Assembly (NCBI RefSeq): GCF_014647835.1
Contig: NZ_BMPY01000033.1
Span: 1 to 64,000, forward strand
From: Microbispora rosea subsp. aerata
GTDB lineage: Bacteria > Actinomycetota > Actinomycetes > Streptosporangiales > Streptosporangiaceae
Direction of reading: 5' to 3'
Length of the DNA stretch: 64,000 nucleotides
Part shown: positions 1-7,902 of the stretch, in pieces
How positions within the stretch are numbered: the stretch's first letter is position 1
How the letters are laid out: each line of letters begins with the position of its first letter
Notes under the pieces: generated by a model
The model's input: the letters and a program-made list of their open reading frames with translations, nothing else
What the model was told of the DNA's origin: nothing
The model's database searches: none
Program-made: the position numbers and the translations under genes

Positions 1-434
1 CGGGGGCGGCGGTATCACAGTGGCCCTTCATGGGCGATCAAAACAGGCCGTCACCCCGGCTCCCGCCGAGTCCCCTTCACGAGCAGCTTGCCACTGCCCG
101 CGAGAAAGAGGGTGCCCTAGTGATCATGCGCTGCCAGTGAGAGCGAGCCTCACGAGGAACCGGAGTTGCGTAGCGGTCGAGCCGGGCAAACTGCATGGAC
201 ACCGGCAGCGCTCGGAATGCTGAGTCGGCAGCCGCAGAGCGCAACGAAAGGCGTGTGGCTAGAGGGCCCGTGGTCGCCCCTTGCGGCTGCGCGAGCCGCG
301 TCCACGCATCGCGGTTGGGTGCTCCGGCGTTCTCCTGGCAGTTGGGCGGGCGCGCCCCGGCGTCGGCGAAGGCGACGGCCACCCGTTAAACCACCCCTCC
401 AGGCGCAGCGGCGGTACGAGCCTGGAGGGGGAGT
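1..434. other. Non-coding left edge
   Basis: I see no convincing gene here. The open frames on both strands have arginine/proline/serine-rich translations typical of antisense reading in high-GC DNA. By synteny with other actinobacteria, parB would be expected just beyond the left edge on the minus strand, so this is probably the spacer between ddl and parB. That placement is inference. Confidence 0.5.
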
Positions 435-448
435 GTTTCACGTGAAAC
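435..448. promoter_or_regulatory. parS: parS centromere site (ParB-binding)
   Basis: The 14-bp sequence is the perfect palindrome GTTTCACGTGAAAC, identical to the core of the bacterial parS consensus bound by ParB. It lies 5 bp beyond the ddl stop codon. parS sites cluster around oriC and load ParB for chromosome segregation, so the site supports an origin-proximal location. I found no second perfect copy in the window by eye. Confidence 0.9.
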
Positions 449-453
449 CGAGA

Positions 454-1404
454 TCAGCCTCGGGTCGCGGCGAGCTCCAGGAGCCCCTTGCACAACGTGC
501 CCAGGTCTCGGCCCGCCGCCTCCGCGGCCATCGGCAGCAGAGAGGTCTCCGTCATGCCGGGCGCGACGTTCACCTCGAGGAAGTATGGCTTGCCGTCGGC
601 GTCGACGATGAGATCGGTGCGGGAGATGTCCCGCAGCCCGAGCGCGGTGTGAGCGGCGACCGCCATGCCCGCGCACGTCTCGGTGACCTCGGGGGAGAGC
701 CGGGCCGGCGCGAAGAACTCCGTCTGCCCTGCCGTGTAGCGGGCGGCGTAGTCGTAGACACCTCGGTCGGGCACGATCTCCACCGGCGGCAGGGCGACCG
801 GCCCGTCGCCGAGATCCACCACGGAGACCGCGACCTCGACGCCCTGGACGTACCGCTCGATGAGCGCGGTGTCGCCGTAGGCGAAGCACCCGACCATGGC
901 CGCGGGCAGCTCCTCCGCCGTGCGTACGATCGACGCGCCCAGCGCGGAGCCGCCGCGTGAGGGCTTGACGAAGAGCGGCAGACCGAGCCGATCGACGATG
1001 CGGGCGAGCACTGTCGCGGCGCCGAGGTCGTGGAACGTCTCCTTGGGCAGCGCGACCGAGTCGGGCGTGTTCAATCCCCAGGATCGGACGACCGCCTTCG
1101 CCGTGGGCTTGTCGAAGGCGACCCGGCAGGCGTCCGGTGTGGCCCCGACGTACGGCACGTCGAGCAGTTCCAGCACCGATCGGATGGCGCCGTCCTCGCC
1201 CGCGCCGCCGTGCAGGGTGACGAACACCGCGTCCGGCGGGTCAGCCAGCACGGCGGGGACGAAGGTGGCGTCGGCGTCGCGTGTCTCCACATCCACGCCG
1301 GCCGCCCGCAGCACCTCCGCGACGCGACGTCCCGACCGGATCGAGACCTCGCGCTCGTAGGAGAGCCCTCCCGCGAGGATCAGCACGTGGCCCAGATCGC
1401 TCAT
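454..1404 (-). CDS. ddl: D-alanine--D-alanine ligase family protein
   Basis: This 316-residue ATP-grasp ligase joins two D-alanines for the peptidoglycan precursor in the cytoplasm. The N-terminus has the family motif ILAGGLSYEREVSIRSG. Then come VTLHGGAGEDG, the ATP-binding LFVKPSRGGSALG, and the C-terminal metal/ADP motif FLEVNVAPGMTETS. The length is slightly below E. coli DdlB size. The ATG at 1404 is preceded by a GAGG ribosome-binding site. It sits between parS and an aminotransferase, as in other actinobacteria where a ddl-like gene neighbours parAB. Another, canonical ddl may exist elsewhere in the genome, so this copy could serve a specialised or redundant role. Confidence 0.85.
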   Translation of the reverse strand: MSDLGHVLILAGGLSYEREVSIRSGRRVAEVLRAAGVDVETRDADATFVPAVLADPPDAVFVTLHGGAGEDGAIRSVLELLDVPYVGATPDACRVAFDKPTAKAVVRSWGLNTPDSVALPKETFHDLGAATVLARIVDRLGLPLFVKPSRGGSALGASIVRTAEELPAAMVGCFAYGDTALIERYVQGVEVAVSVVDLGDGPVALPPVEIVPDRGVYDYAARYTAGQTEFFAPARLSPEVTETCAGMAVAAHTALGLRDISRTDLIVDADGKPYFLEVNVAPGMTETSLLPMAAEAAGRDLGTLCKGLLELAATRG

Positions 1405-2401
1405 GGTGCCTCACCGCCGATGCGGTCTGCGGCGGCACCGGTCGCCGTCCGGTGCCCGGCTGACCCGGTGTCGGTCCAGCGGTGATCTGTGTCGCCTGGC
1501 CCGGGTCGCGTCCCCCTCCACGGACGCGCGGGGGGCGATCCTTGGGTCATCGTTCGCTCGCTCACGAAGAGGGCCTTTCTCGCTCCGAGAGTCAGTACGG
1601 CCAGCCTGAACAGGCTAGTGCCCCACCCGGGCGGGCGCGTCGCCGCGTCGCCGTATCAGGAAAGCCTCGCACTTTCCAGCCAGGAGCGTCGCAGCCGCCC
1701 GTGAGCATGCCATGGGCGGCTCCACCGTCACGGGGCGGGCCAAAGTCACGACAGGAGCGCTGCTGCCCCACCCGGGCGGCGGGGTTCGGCAGCCGGCGGG
1801 CTGGTCGTCAGTGTCGGCGCGACAGCGCCCCCGCCCGGTGCGCTGACCCGCCTCCCGGCCCCGGCCGGGACCGCCGAAGGCCGTGCCCGTCGAAACCGGC
1901 CGTCCTCGACATGGCACCCCCCGGCTTCCGCTGAGACGGCCGCGGAAGCCGCCTACGCCGACGCGGGGCGAGTCCGGGCCGATCTCGAGGCGGGCCGTGA
2001 CGGGGCTTCGCTGCCTGTCCTGGATCAGCCGGGTAGCCGCCGTGGCACGCCAACGGGACCGCCAACCCCTCCCCGCACAGGGTGCCGTGCTTCGGACGGC
2101 ACGCAGAGCGATGAAGCTTGCCCGGCTCGGCAAAGACTCCGCTTCGTGGCTCAGGCGACGCGGTGGGATGCTCCAGCCGATGCAGCGGGGCAGCGGGGCG
2201 TTACGCGGGGAGAGCGATGGTTTTCTGATCGGGGTGTGGTTTGGCCGCTGCACGCCGGAGACCCTGATCGGCACCTACAACGTCCGAAGGCGCCGCGGCG
2301 GTGAGCGGCGCTGTACAAGACGCCGGTCTTGCTGTAGCGAGTCGAGAACCCGTGGGCGGCCCCCGCATTGCTGCCCCAGGGGGGCACGGGTGGTCACAAC
2401 G
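1405..2401. other. 1-kb non-coding stretch between ddl and the aminotransferase
   Basis: About 1 kb without a credible gene. The longest frames (for example minus strand 1615-2274) give arginine/proline-rich translations with no recognisable motif. A short motif, GCCCCACCCGGGCGG, occurs at about 1619 and again at about 1764. A minus-strand -10-like element (TAGCCT) at about 1613-1618, some 210 bp upstream of ddl, could be its promoter. Nothing else is clear. Confidence 0.5.
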
Positions 2402-2444
2402 GCCCGGTTCAGGCGACACCCTCACGGCGTCGCCTGAACCGGGC
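2402..2444 (-). terminator. Strong hairpin terminator after the aminotransferase gene
   Basis: A perfect 16-bp inverted repeat (2402-2417 with 2429-2444) is separated by an 11-nt loop. It lies 30 bp beyond the aminotransferase stop codon. There is no T-run, which is usual for actinobacterial terminators. Confidence 0.8.
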
Positions 2445-2473
2445 GCGTCAGGCCGAGCTTTGGCAGATATGAC

Positions 2474-3799
2474 TTAGGCGAGATCCGGGCCGGGGGTGTC
2501 GACGCCCGCGCGTCCCGGCGTGGAGCCGGTGCCGAACGTGTCGCGCAGCCTGAGCTCCTGCTCGATCACACCGGCCAGCCGGCGCACGCCTTCCTTGATG
2601 CGCTCGGGCTCCGGGTAGCAGAACGACAGGCGCATGTTCCGCGATCCGCCGCCGTCGGTGTAGAAGCCGGTGCCCGGCACGAACGCGACCCGCTCGGCGA
2701 CCGCGCGCGGCAGGAGCGCCTTGGAATGGAGCCCCTCGGGGAGCGTCACCCAGACGAAGAACCCGCCGGCGGGGCGGGTCCAGGTGCAGCCGGGCGGCAT
2801 GAGCACGTCGAGCGCGCCCAGCAGAGCGTCACGCCGCTCGCGGTACAGCTCGCGGAACGACTTGAGCTGCTCGCGCCATGGCTGGGTGGCGAGGTACTGC
2901 CCCACGGCGAGCTGGGTGAAGGACGAGTGCGACAGCACCGCCGACTCCATCGCCAAGACCAGCTTGTCGCGTACGGCGTGCGGGGCGAGGGCCCAGCCGA
3001 CGCGGAAGCCGGGGGCGAGGGTCTTGGAGAACGAGCCGAGATAGACAACGCCCTCGGGGTCGTCGGCCCGCAGCGCCCGCAGCGGATCACCGTCGAACCC
3101 GAGCAGGCCGTACGGGTTGTCCTCCACCACGAGGACGCCGGCGCGGCGGCAGATCTCCAGCACCTGGCGGCGGCGCACCTCGTTCAGCGTCACACCGGCC
3201 GGGTTCTGGAAGTTCGGGATCGTGTAGAGGAACTTGATCCGGTTGCCGGCCGCATGGAGCGCGTAAATGGTCTGCGCGAGGGCCTCGGGGATGAGGCCCT
3301 GGTCATCCATGGCGATATGAACGACCTTCGCCTGGTACGCGGCGAACGTTCCGAGCGCCCCCACATACGAGGGTCCTTCGGCGAGCACGACGTCGCCGGG
3401 GTCGATGAAGATGCGGGTGATCAGGTCGAGCGCCTGCTGCGAGCCCACCGTGACGACCACGTCGTCGGCGTTCGCCTCGATGCCCTCCATGCGCATGACC
3501 TCGCAGATCTGCTCGCGCAGCGCGGGGTCGCCCTGCCCGGAGCCGTACTGCAGAGCCACCGAGCCGCGCTTGGCGACCAGGTCGGCGACCAGCTCGCTGA
3601 CCAGGTCGAGGGGCAGCGCGTTGACGTACGGCATGCCGCCGGCGAGCGAGACCACCTCGGGCCTCGACGCGACGGCGAAGAGAGCTCGGATCTCGGAGGC
3701 GACCATCCCGGCGGCGCGGGCGGCATACCTGTCGACGTAGGCGTCAATGCGCGACCCGTGGGCCGCGTTCGTCCGACCGTGATCCAGCTCATGTGCCAC
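2474..3799 (-). CDS. PLP-dependent aminotransferase, class I/II (2-aminoadipate transaminase-like)
   Basis: This 441-residue fold-type I aminotransferase resembles the LysN/AadAT and MocR-catalytic-domain group but lacks a DNA-binding domain. Visible motifs are LQYGSGQGDPALREQI, the PNFQNPAGVT cofactor-pocket motif, VVEDNPYGLL, and SFSKTLAPGFRVGW with the Schiff-base lysine. The C-terminal arginine motif NMRLSFCYP should bind the substrate carboxylate. The GTG at 3799 has a GGAGG box 8 nt upstream. The gene is conserved next to parAB in actinobacteria. The substrate cannot be read from the sequence; an aromatic or aminoadipate-like amino donor is only a guess. Confidence 0.85.
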   Translation of the reverse strand: MAHELDHGRTNAAHGSRIDAYVDRYAARAAGMVASEIRALFAVASRPEVVSLAGGMPYVNALPLDLVSELVADLVAKRGSVALQYGSGQGDPALREQICEVMRMEGIEANADDVVVTVGSQQALDLITRIFIDPGDVVLAEGPSYVGALGTFAAYQAKVVHIAMDDQGLIPEALAQTIYALHAAGNRIKFLYTIPNFQNPAGVTLNEVRRRQVLEICRRAGVLVVEDNPYGLLGFDGDPLRALRADDPEGVVYLGSFSKTLAPGFRVGWALAPHAVRDKLVLAMESAVLSHSSFTQLAVGQYLATQPWREQLKSFRELYRERRDALLGALDVLMPPGCTWTRPAGGFFVWVTLPEGLHSKALLPRAVAERVAFVPGTGFYTDGGGSRNMRLSFCYPEPERIKEGVRRLAGVIEQELRLRDTFGTGSTPGRAGVDTPGPDLA

Positions 3800-4055
3800 G
3801 GTCCACCTCCGATCACGTAGCCGAGAAATCCAGAGTACGGTAACGCGCCACTCCGATCACAACAGGGTATTGACCATCAAGGGCCCCTTTTCTTGCATTC
3901 CTCCTCCAGAGGTTTCCGCCCGGCCAACCGCTTTAACGGTCGCCGGCGGTCGTTGTGGCTCACCCGCTCCGGCCCTTCCGCTGAGTTACGATGCGAGCTG
4001 GAGACGCCGTATTCGCGCGCTTTTCTGGCACACCTGACGGGGATTGGGGCATCAC

Positions 4056-4676
4056 GTGTCGCGTCGGCTGGTCAATGTCACTCTCGACAATCTCGATGAC
4101 CTGCCGCGCCGGTGCCGGCGGTGCGTGTTCTGGGAGCTCGACCCCGTGAGCGGCGAGCGCGCCGTGGAGGCGGGCGATCCCGCGCTGGAGAAGGAGGCGT
4201 GGATCTCGGCGACCCTCCTCGAATGGGGAAGCTGCGGGAAGATCGCCTATGTGGACGGCGTGGCGGCCGGGTTCGTGCTCTACGCCCCGCCGTTGTACGT
4301 CCCGCGCTCGGTGGCGTTTCCCACGTCCCCGGTCAGCTCGGACGCGGTGCTGCTGATGACCGCGCACATCGTGCCCGAGTTCACCGGCGGAGGGCTGGGC
4401 CGGATGCTCGTGCAGGGCGTCGCCAAGGACCTGACCCGCCGCGGCGTACGGGCGATCGAGGCGTTCGGCGACCTGAAGTGGGAGCAGCCGGGCGGGTGCG
4501 TGCTGCCGGCGGACTATCTGCTGTCGGTGGGGTTCAAGACCGTGCGCCCGCACCTGCGCTTCCCCCGGCTCCGGCTGGAGCTCAAGACGGCCGTGTCGTG
4601 GCGTGAGGACGTCGAGGTGGCGCTGGAGCGCCTCCTGGGCTCCATGTCCCCCGAGCGGGCTCTGCGGCCCGTCTGA
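4056..4676 (+). CDS. GNAT-family N-acetyltransferase
   Basis: This 206-residue protein has a central GNAT core: LLMTAHIVPEFTGGGLGRMLVQGVAKDL includes the acetyl-CoA-binding loop (V-x-P-x-x-T-G-G-G-L-G). The N-terminus (CRRCVFWELDP) carries a Cys-Cys pair typical of the group found beside trxA/parB in actinobacteria. I chose the GTG at 4056 because GGGG at about 4038-4042 is well placed for it. An upstream TTG at 4044 would put that box directly against the start. It is divergent from the aminotransferase gene and convergent with trxA. The acetyl acceptor is unknown. Confidence 0.8.
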   Translation: MSRRLVNVTLDNLDDLPRRCRRCVFWELDPVSGERAVEAGDPALEKEAWISATLLEWGSCGKIAYVDGVAAGFVLYAPPLYVPRSVAFPTSPVSSDAVLLMTAHIVPEFTGGGLGRMLVQGVAKDLTRRGVRAIEAFGDLKWEQPGGCVLPADYLLSVGFKTVRPHLRFPRLRLELKTAVSWREDVEVALERLLGSMSPERALRPV

Positions 4677-4677
4677 G

Positions 4678-4703
4678 GGTGTCCCAGCGGTCACCGGGAC
4701 ACC
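4678..4703 (+). terminator. Hairpin after the GNAT gene
   Basis: GGTGTCCC at 4678-4685 pairs with GGGACACC at 4696-4703, immediately after the stop codon. It probably ends the GNAT transcript. Confidence 0.6.
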
Positions 4704-4723
4704 TCGGGAGCACCTGAGACGCA

Positions 4724-4754
4724 GGAGCCCCCCGCGTGGGACGCGGAGGGCTCC
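4724..4754. terminator. Hairpin terminator between convergent GNAT and trxA
   Basis: A 14-bp stem with one mismatch (4724-4737 with 4741-4754) and a 3-nt loop lies between two convergent genes. It could act in both directions and lies 32 bp beyond the trxA stop. Confidence 0.75.
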
Positions 4755-4785
4755 GGTGGCTTTGATTCGCCAGAGATCGACAGCG

Positions 4786-5109
4786 TCAGATGACGCCCTC
4801 GAGCTCCCGCAGCAGCATGGCCTTCGGCTTGGCGCCAATGATCTGCTTGACGACCTCGCCGCCCTTGTAGACGTTCATCGTCGGGATCTGGAGCACGCCG
4901 TAGTCGCGCGGCGTGACCGGGTTCTCGTCGATGTTCAGCTTGACGATGGTCAGCTTGTCGGCGTGCTCGTTCGCGATCTCCTCGAGGATCGGCGCGACCT
5001 GACGGCACGGACCGCACCACTCCGCCCAGAAGTCGACCAGCACCGGCTTATCGCTCTTGAGGACCTCGGCCTCGAAGCTCGCGTCGGTCACGCTCTTGAT
5101 CGCACCCAC
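4786..5109 (-). CDS. trxA: Thioredoxin
   Basis: This 107-residue cytoplasmic thioredoxin reduces protein disulfides. The active site WCGPC is at residues 31-35 (Cys32 and Cys35). It is followed by the usual APILEEIA helix, and the cis-proline motif IPTMNVYKGGE is intact. Length is normal. The GTG at 5109 follows an AGGGGAGA ribosome-binding site. It lies 74 bp downstream of trxB on the same strand, so the two form an operon in which TrxB recycles TrxA with NADPH. In other actinobacteria this pair responds to disulfide stress through SigR; I did not identify such a promoter with confidence here. Confidence 0.97.
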   Translation of the reverse strand: MGAIKSVTDASFEAEVLKSDKPVLVDFWAEWCGPCRQVAPILEEIANEHADKLTIVKLNIDENPVTPRDYGVLQIPTMNVYKGGEVVKQIIGAKPKAMLLRELEGVI

Positions 5110-5183
5110 GGTATCTCTCCCCTTGACTGTGTGGTGTGGTGGCTGCAACCGCGGGGACCCTCCCCGCATTCCCGGTGATGCGC

Positions 5184-6113
5184 TCAGGCGTTCAACGCCA
5201 GCCAGCGCTCGGCGTCCAGCGCCGCCGCGCAGCCGGTCCCGGCCGCCGTGATCGCCTGACGGTAGGTGTGGTCGACGACGTCCCCGGCGGCGAACACCCC
5301 GTCGATGTTCGTCCGCGTGGACGGCGAGTCGACCTTGATGTACCCCTGGTCGTCCAGGTCGATTTGACCCTTGACCAGCTCGGTGCGCGGGTCGTGGCCG
5401 ATCGCGATGAACAGGCCGCCGACGGCCAGCTCGCTCTCCTCGCCGGTCTTGACGTTGCGCAGCCGTACGCCGGAGACGCGGTCCTCGCCGAGCACGTCGA
5501 CGATCTCGCTGTCCCACACGAACCGGATCTTCTCGTTCGCGAACGCCCGATCCTGCATGATCTTGCTGGCCCGCAGCGAGTCACGACGGTGGACCACCGT
5601 CACCGACTTCCCGAACCGGGTGAGGAACGTCGCCTCCTCCATCGCCGTGTCGCCGCCGCCGACGACCACGATGTCCTGGTCGCGGAAGAAGAACCCGTCA
5701 CACGTGGCACACCACGACACCCCGCGCCCGGACAGCCGCTTCTCGTTCTCCAGCCCGAGCTCGCGGTAGCCCGAGCCCATGGCCAGGATGACCGCCTTGG
5801 CGTGGTAGGTGTCGGTGTACGTCTTGACGACCTTGGGGTCGGACCGCAGGTCCACCTCGACGACGTCGTCGGCGATCAGCTCGGCGCCGAACCGCTCGGC
5901 CTGCTTGCGGAAGTTGTCCATCAGGTCCGGGCCCATGATGCCGTCGGGGAACCCGGGGTAGTTCTCCACTTCGGTGGTGTTCATCAACGCCCCGCCGGCC
6001 GTGACCGACCCCTCGAAGACGAGCGGCTTGAGGTCGGCGCGCGCGGTGTAGACGGCCGCCGTATAGCCGGCCGGCCCCGACCCGATGATGATCACGTTTC
6101 GAACGTCGCTCAA
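5184..6113 (-). CDS. trxB: Thioredoxin-disulfide reductase
   Basis: This 309-residue FAD/NADPH enzyme reduces oxidised thioredoxin. The FAD-binding GSGPAG is at residues 11-16. The redox centre CATC is at residues 135-138, followed by DGFFF and the NADPH-binding [11 protein letters not shown]. The C-terminal FAD motif [21 protein letters not shown] is complete. I chose the TTG at 6113, which gives [13 protein letters not shown] and has an AAGGCGGG box upstream. A start further upstream would add about 40 residues that run through the terminator hairpin of the neighbouring gene. It precedes trxA in one operon. Confidence 0.96.
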   Translation of the reverse strand: MSDVRNVIIIGSGPAGYTAAVYTARADLKPLVFEGSVTAGGALMNTTEVENYPGFPDGIMGPDLMDNFRKQAERFGAELIADDVVEVDLRSDPKVVKTYTDTYHAKAVILAMGSGYRELGLENEKRLSGRGVSWCATCDGFFFRDQDIVVVGGGDTAMEEATFLTRFGKSVTVVHRRDSLRASKIMQDRAFANEKIRFVWDSEIVDVLGEDRVSGVRLRNVKTGEESELAVGGLFIAIGHDPRTELVKGQIDLDDQGYIKVDSPSTRTNIDGVFAAGDVVDHTYRQAITAAGTGCAAALDAERWLALNA

Positions 6114-6199
6114 CGGACCCGCCTTCTTCGCTCCCGGTTGATGTGCAGTGCCGTCAACAGATCCTAGGCCCCGGTCATTCCCGGGCCAGTCCCCCATAT

Positions 6200-6234
6200 G
6201 GCGAAGCCCCCCGGAGGTCGCGGGGGGCTTCGCC
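6200..6234. terminator. Hairpin terminator between the anti-sigma gene and trxB
   Basis: A perfect 14-bp inverted repeat (6200-6213 with 6221-6234) has a 7-nt loop. It lies 30 bp beyond the anti-sigma stop codon and upstream of the trxB start. It should end the pseudokinase-sigM-anti-sigma transcript and separate it from trxBA. Confidence 0.85.
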
Positions 6235-6263
6235 ACTGCCGATGGTACGGCTCGCGCCGTAGG

Positions 6264-7262
6264 TCACTTCCAGGAGGCCAGAATCTCCGGCCGCAGCTTG
6301 TGGCACTTGGAATCCACCACGACCACCCGTACGGCGTTGCTGCTCTTGTCTTCCCAGAACGCCATGACCGTGGCCTCGTTGCCGTTGTAGAGGGCCTTGT
6401 CGACGCCGATCGGCATACGGTCGAGCTCGTTGGAGAACCGCTTGACGCAGGTGTCGAGGTCCTCGTCGTTGTTGGTGTCCGAGCCGGGCGCCACGCCGAA
6501 GTATCCCAGCAGCGGCCCGCGCAGCTCGCGGCTCGTGTAGTTGTGGCCGCTGGCGTACGTCGAGTAGGTCAGCTCCTCGACCTGGGCGGAGGGGCTCTGC
6601 CCGGGGGTCCCCTGGCTCAGCGCCGTCTGGGACGGCGAGTCGCCGAACGAGAGCAGGCCGGTGGCGAGGCTGCCGCCGCCGAACACGACGGCCGCCGCCG
6701 CGGCGACCGCGGCCGGCAGCGCCCACATGCGCCGCCCGGACGCCTTCCTGCCCGCCGTACGCCTCCCGGAGCGCTTGGCCGGGACGATCGTGTCGTCGTC
6801 GGCGACCACACCGAGCGGGCCGACCGGCGCGGCGACCGGCGCGGGCTCGCGCTCCGGCTTCGCGTGAGTCTCCGCCGGGGTTTCGGCGGCGGTTTCCGCG
6901 GTGGTCTCGGCGGTGGAAGCCACCGGGGTCGCGACCTGAGGCTCGATCGTCTCCCACGGAACGCTCTCCCACGGCGCGATCTCCCGTGGGGCGTTCTCCC
7001 ATGGGGCGTCCGCCAAGATGCGGTCCCAGTTCGGAGCCTCGGCGGCCAGCGCCCGGTCGATGCGCTTGGCGACGCCCAGAGGCATCGCCGGCACCGGCAT
7101 CGCCGCGAGGACCTCGCGGACCGCGGCCAGGTCGGCGAGGCTCTCCCCGCAGGGATCGCAGACCGCGAGGTGCTCGCGGACCCGCCGGGCCGTCAAGTCG
7201 TCGAGGAGACCCTCCGCCAGCTCGGCGAGAACCTCCAGGTCGTAGTGCGTGTCACCCGTCAC
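6264..7262 (-). CDS. Anti-sigma factor of SigM (zinc-finger, membrane anchored)
   Basis: This 332-residue protein should sequester the ECF sigma factor encoded just upstream. The N-terminal zinc-binding anti-sigma motif reads H-Y-D-L, then REHLAVCDPC (an H-x3-C-x2-C arrangement). A long Ala/Thr/Glu-rich linker follows, then a basic stretch and one membrane segment (ALPAAVAAAAAVVFGGGSLA, about residues 195-220). The C-terminal part is predicted to be outside the cell. The GTG at 7262 lies inside the sigM coding end (11-bp overlap), so the two are translationally coupled. This matches the SigM/RsmA pair of other actinobacteria. Confidence 0.88.
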   Translation of the reverse strand: MTGDTHYDLEVLAELAEGLLDDLTARRVREHLAVCDPCGESLADLAAVREVLAAMPVPAMPLGVAKRIDRALAAEAPNWDRILADAPWENAPREIAPWESVPWETIEPQVATPVASTAETTAETAAETPAETHAKPEREPAPVAAPVGPLGVVADDDTIVPAKRSGRRTAGRKASGRRMWALPAAVAAAAAVVFGGGSLATGLLSFGDSPSQTALSQGTPGQSPSAQVEELTYSTYASGHNYTSRELRGPLLGYFGVAPGSDTNNDEDLDTCVKRFSNELDRMPIGVDKALYNGNEATVMAFWEDKSSNAVRVVVVDSKCHKLRPEILASWK

Positions 7263-7893
7263 GAAGTTCTGCTCCCTTCCCGGATGAGACGCGAGTGAGG
7301 TCGGATCGGTTCCGTAAATGCGAAAGAATCGGGACAAGTTTCGCGCGGCCCCGCGCGCAGCGGCTCTTCACGGTGCCCGGTGGGACGCCGAGCACCGCGG
7401 CCGCGTCGTCCACCGCGTACCCCATCATGTCGACCAGCACGAGGGCCGCCCTCTGGTCGGGGGGGAGCAGCTTGAGCGCGGCGGTGACCTCCAGCGAGAC
7501 CTCGCGCTCGCCCGCCTGGTCGGTGGCCGGGGCCTCGCGCTCGGCCGCCTCGATCAGCTCGTCGTCGGCGACGGGGCGCACCGACTTGCGGCGCATGCGG
7601 TCGAGGCAGGCGTTGACCACGATGCGGTGGAGCCACGTCGTGACCGCCGCCTCGCCGCGGAATCCGGCCGCCTTCCGGTACGCCGAGACGAACGCGTCCT
7701 GGACCGCGTCCGCGGCCTCGTCGGGATCGCCGAGCGTACGCAGGGCGACCGCCCACATCCGGTCGCGGTGCCGCCTGACGATCTCGCTGAACGCGTGAGG
7801 GTCACCGCCGAGGTGGCGGGTCAGCAGATCGGCGTCGGTCAACGCGTGGCGCGCATGCTCAGCCGTCGGGGGATTGTCTGGTGGGGAGTTCAC
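7252..7893 (-). CDS. sigM: ECF RNA polymerase sigma factor SigM
   Basis: This 213-residue ECF sigma factor has region 2 (DPHAFSEIVRRHRDRMWAVA, then DAVQDAFVSAYRKAAGF and TWLHRIVVNACLDRMRR). Region 4 follows (LKLLPPDQRAALVLVDMMGY, then VLGVPPGTVKSR). Its position between the MurJ pseudokinase, the anti-sigma factor and trxBA is the signature context of sigM. The GTG at 7893 has an AGGGA box and lies 9 bp after the pseudokinase stop. It probably directs an envelope or redox stress regulon. I could not identify its own promoter consensus in the window. Confidence 0.93.
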   Translation of the reverse strand: MNSPPDNPPTAEHARHALTDADLLTRHLGGDPHAFSEIVRRHRDRMWAVALRTLGDPDEAADAVQDAFVSAYRKAAGFRGEAAVTTWLHRIVVNACLDRMRRKSVRPVADDELIEAAEREAPATDQAGEREVSLEVTAALKLLPPDQRAALVLVDMMGYAVDDAAAVLGVPPGTVKSRCARGRAKLVPILSHLRNRSDLTRVSSGKGAELRDG

Positions 7894-7902
7894 AAGTCCC
7901 TG

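Noticed and set aside
1615-2274. A 219-codon minus-strand frame in the gene-free region after ddl
   Set aside because: It has no motif or ribosome-binding site, and its composition is like antisense noise rather than a gene of this genome.
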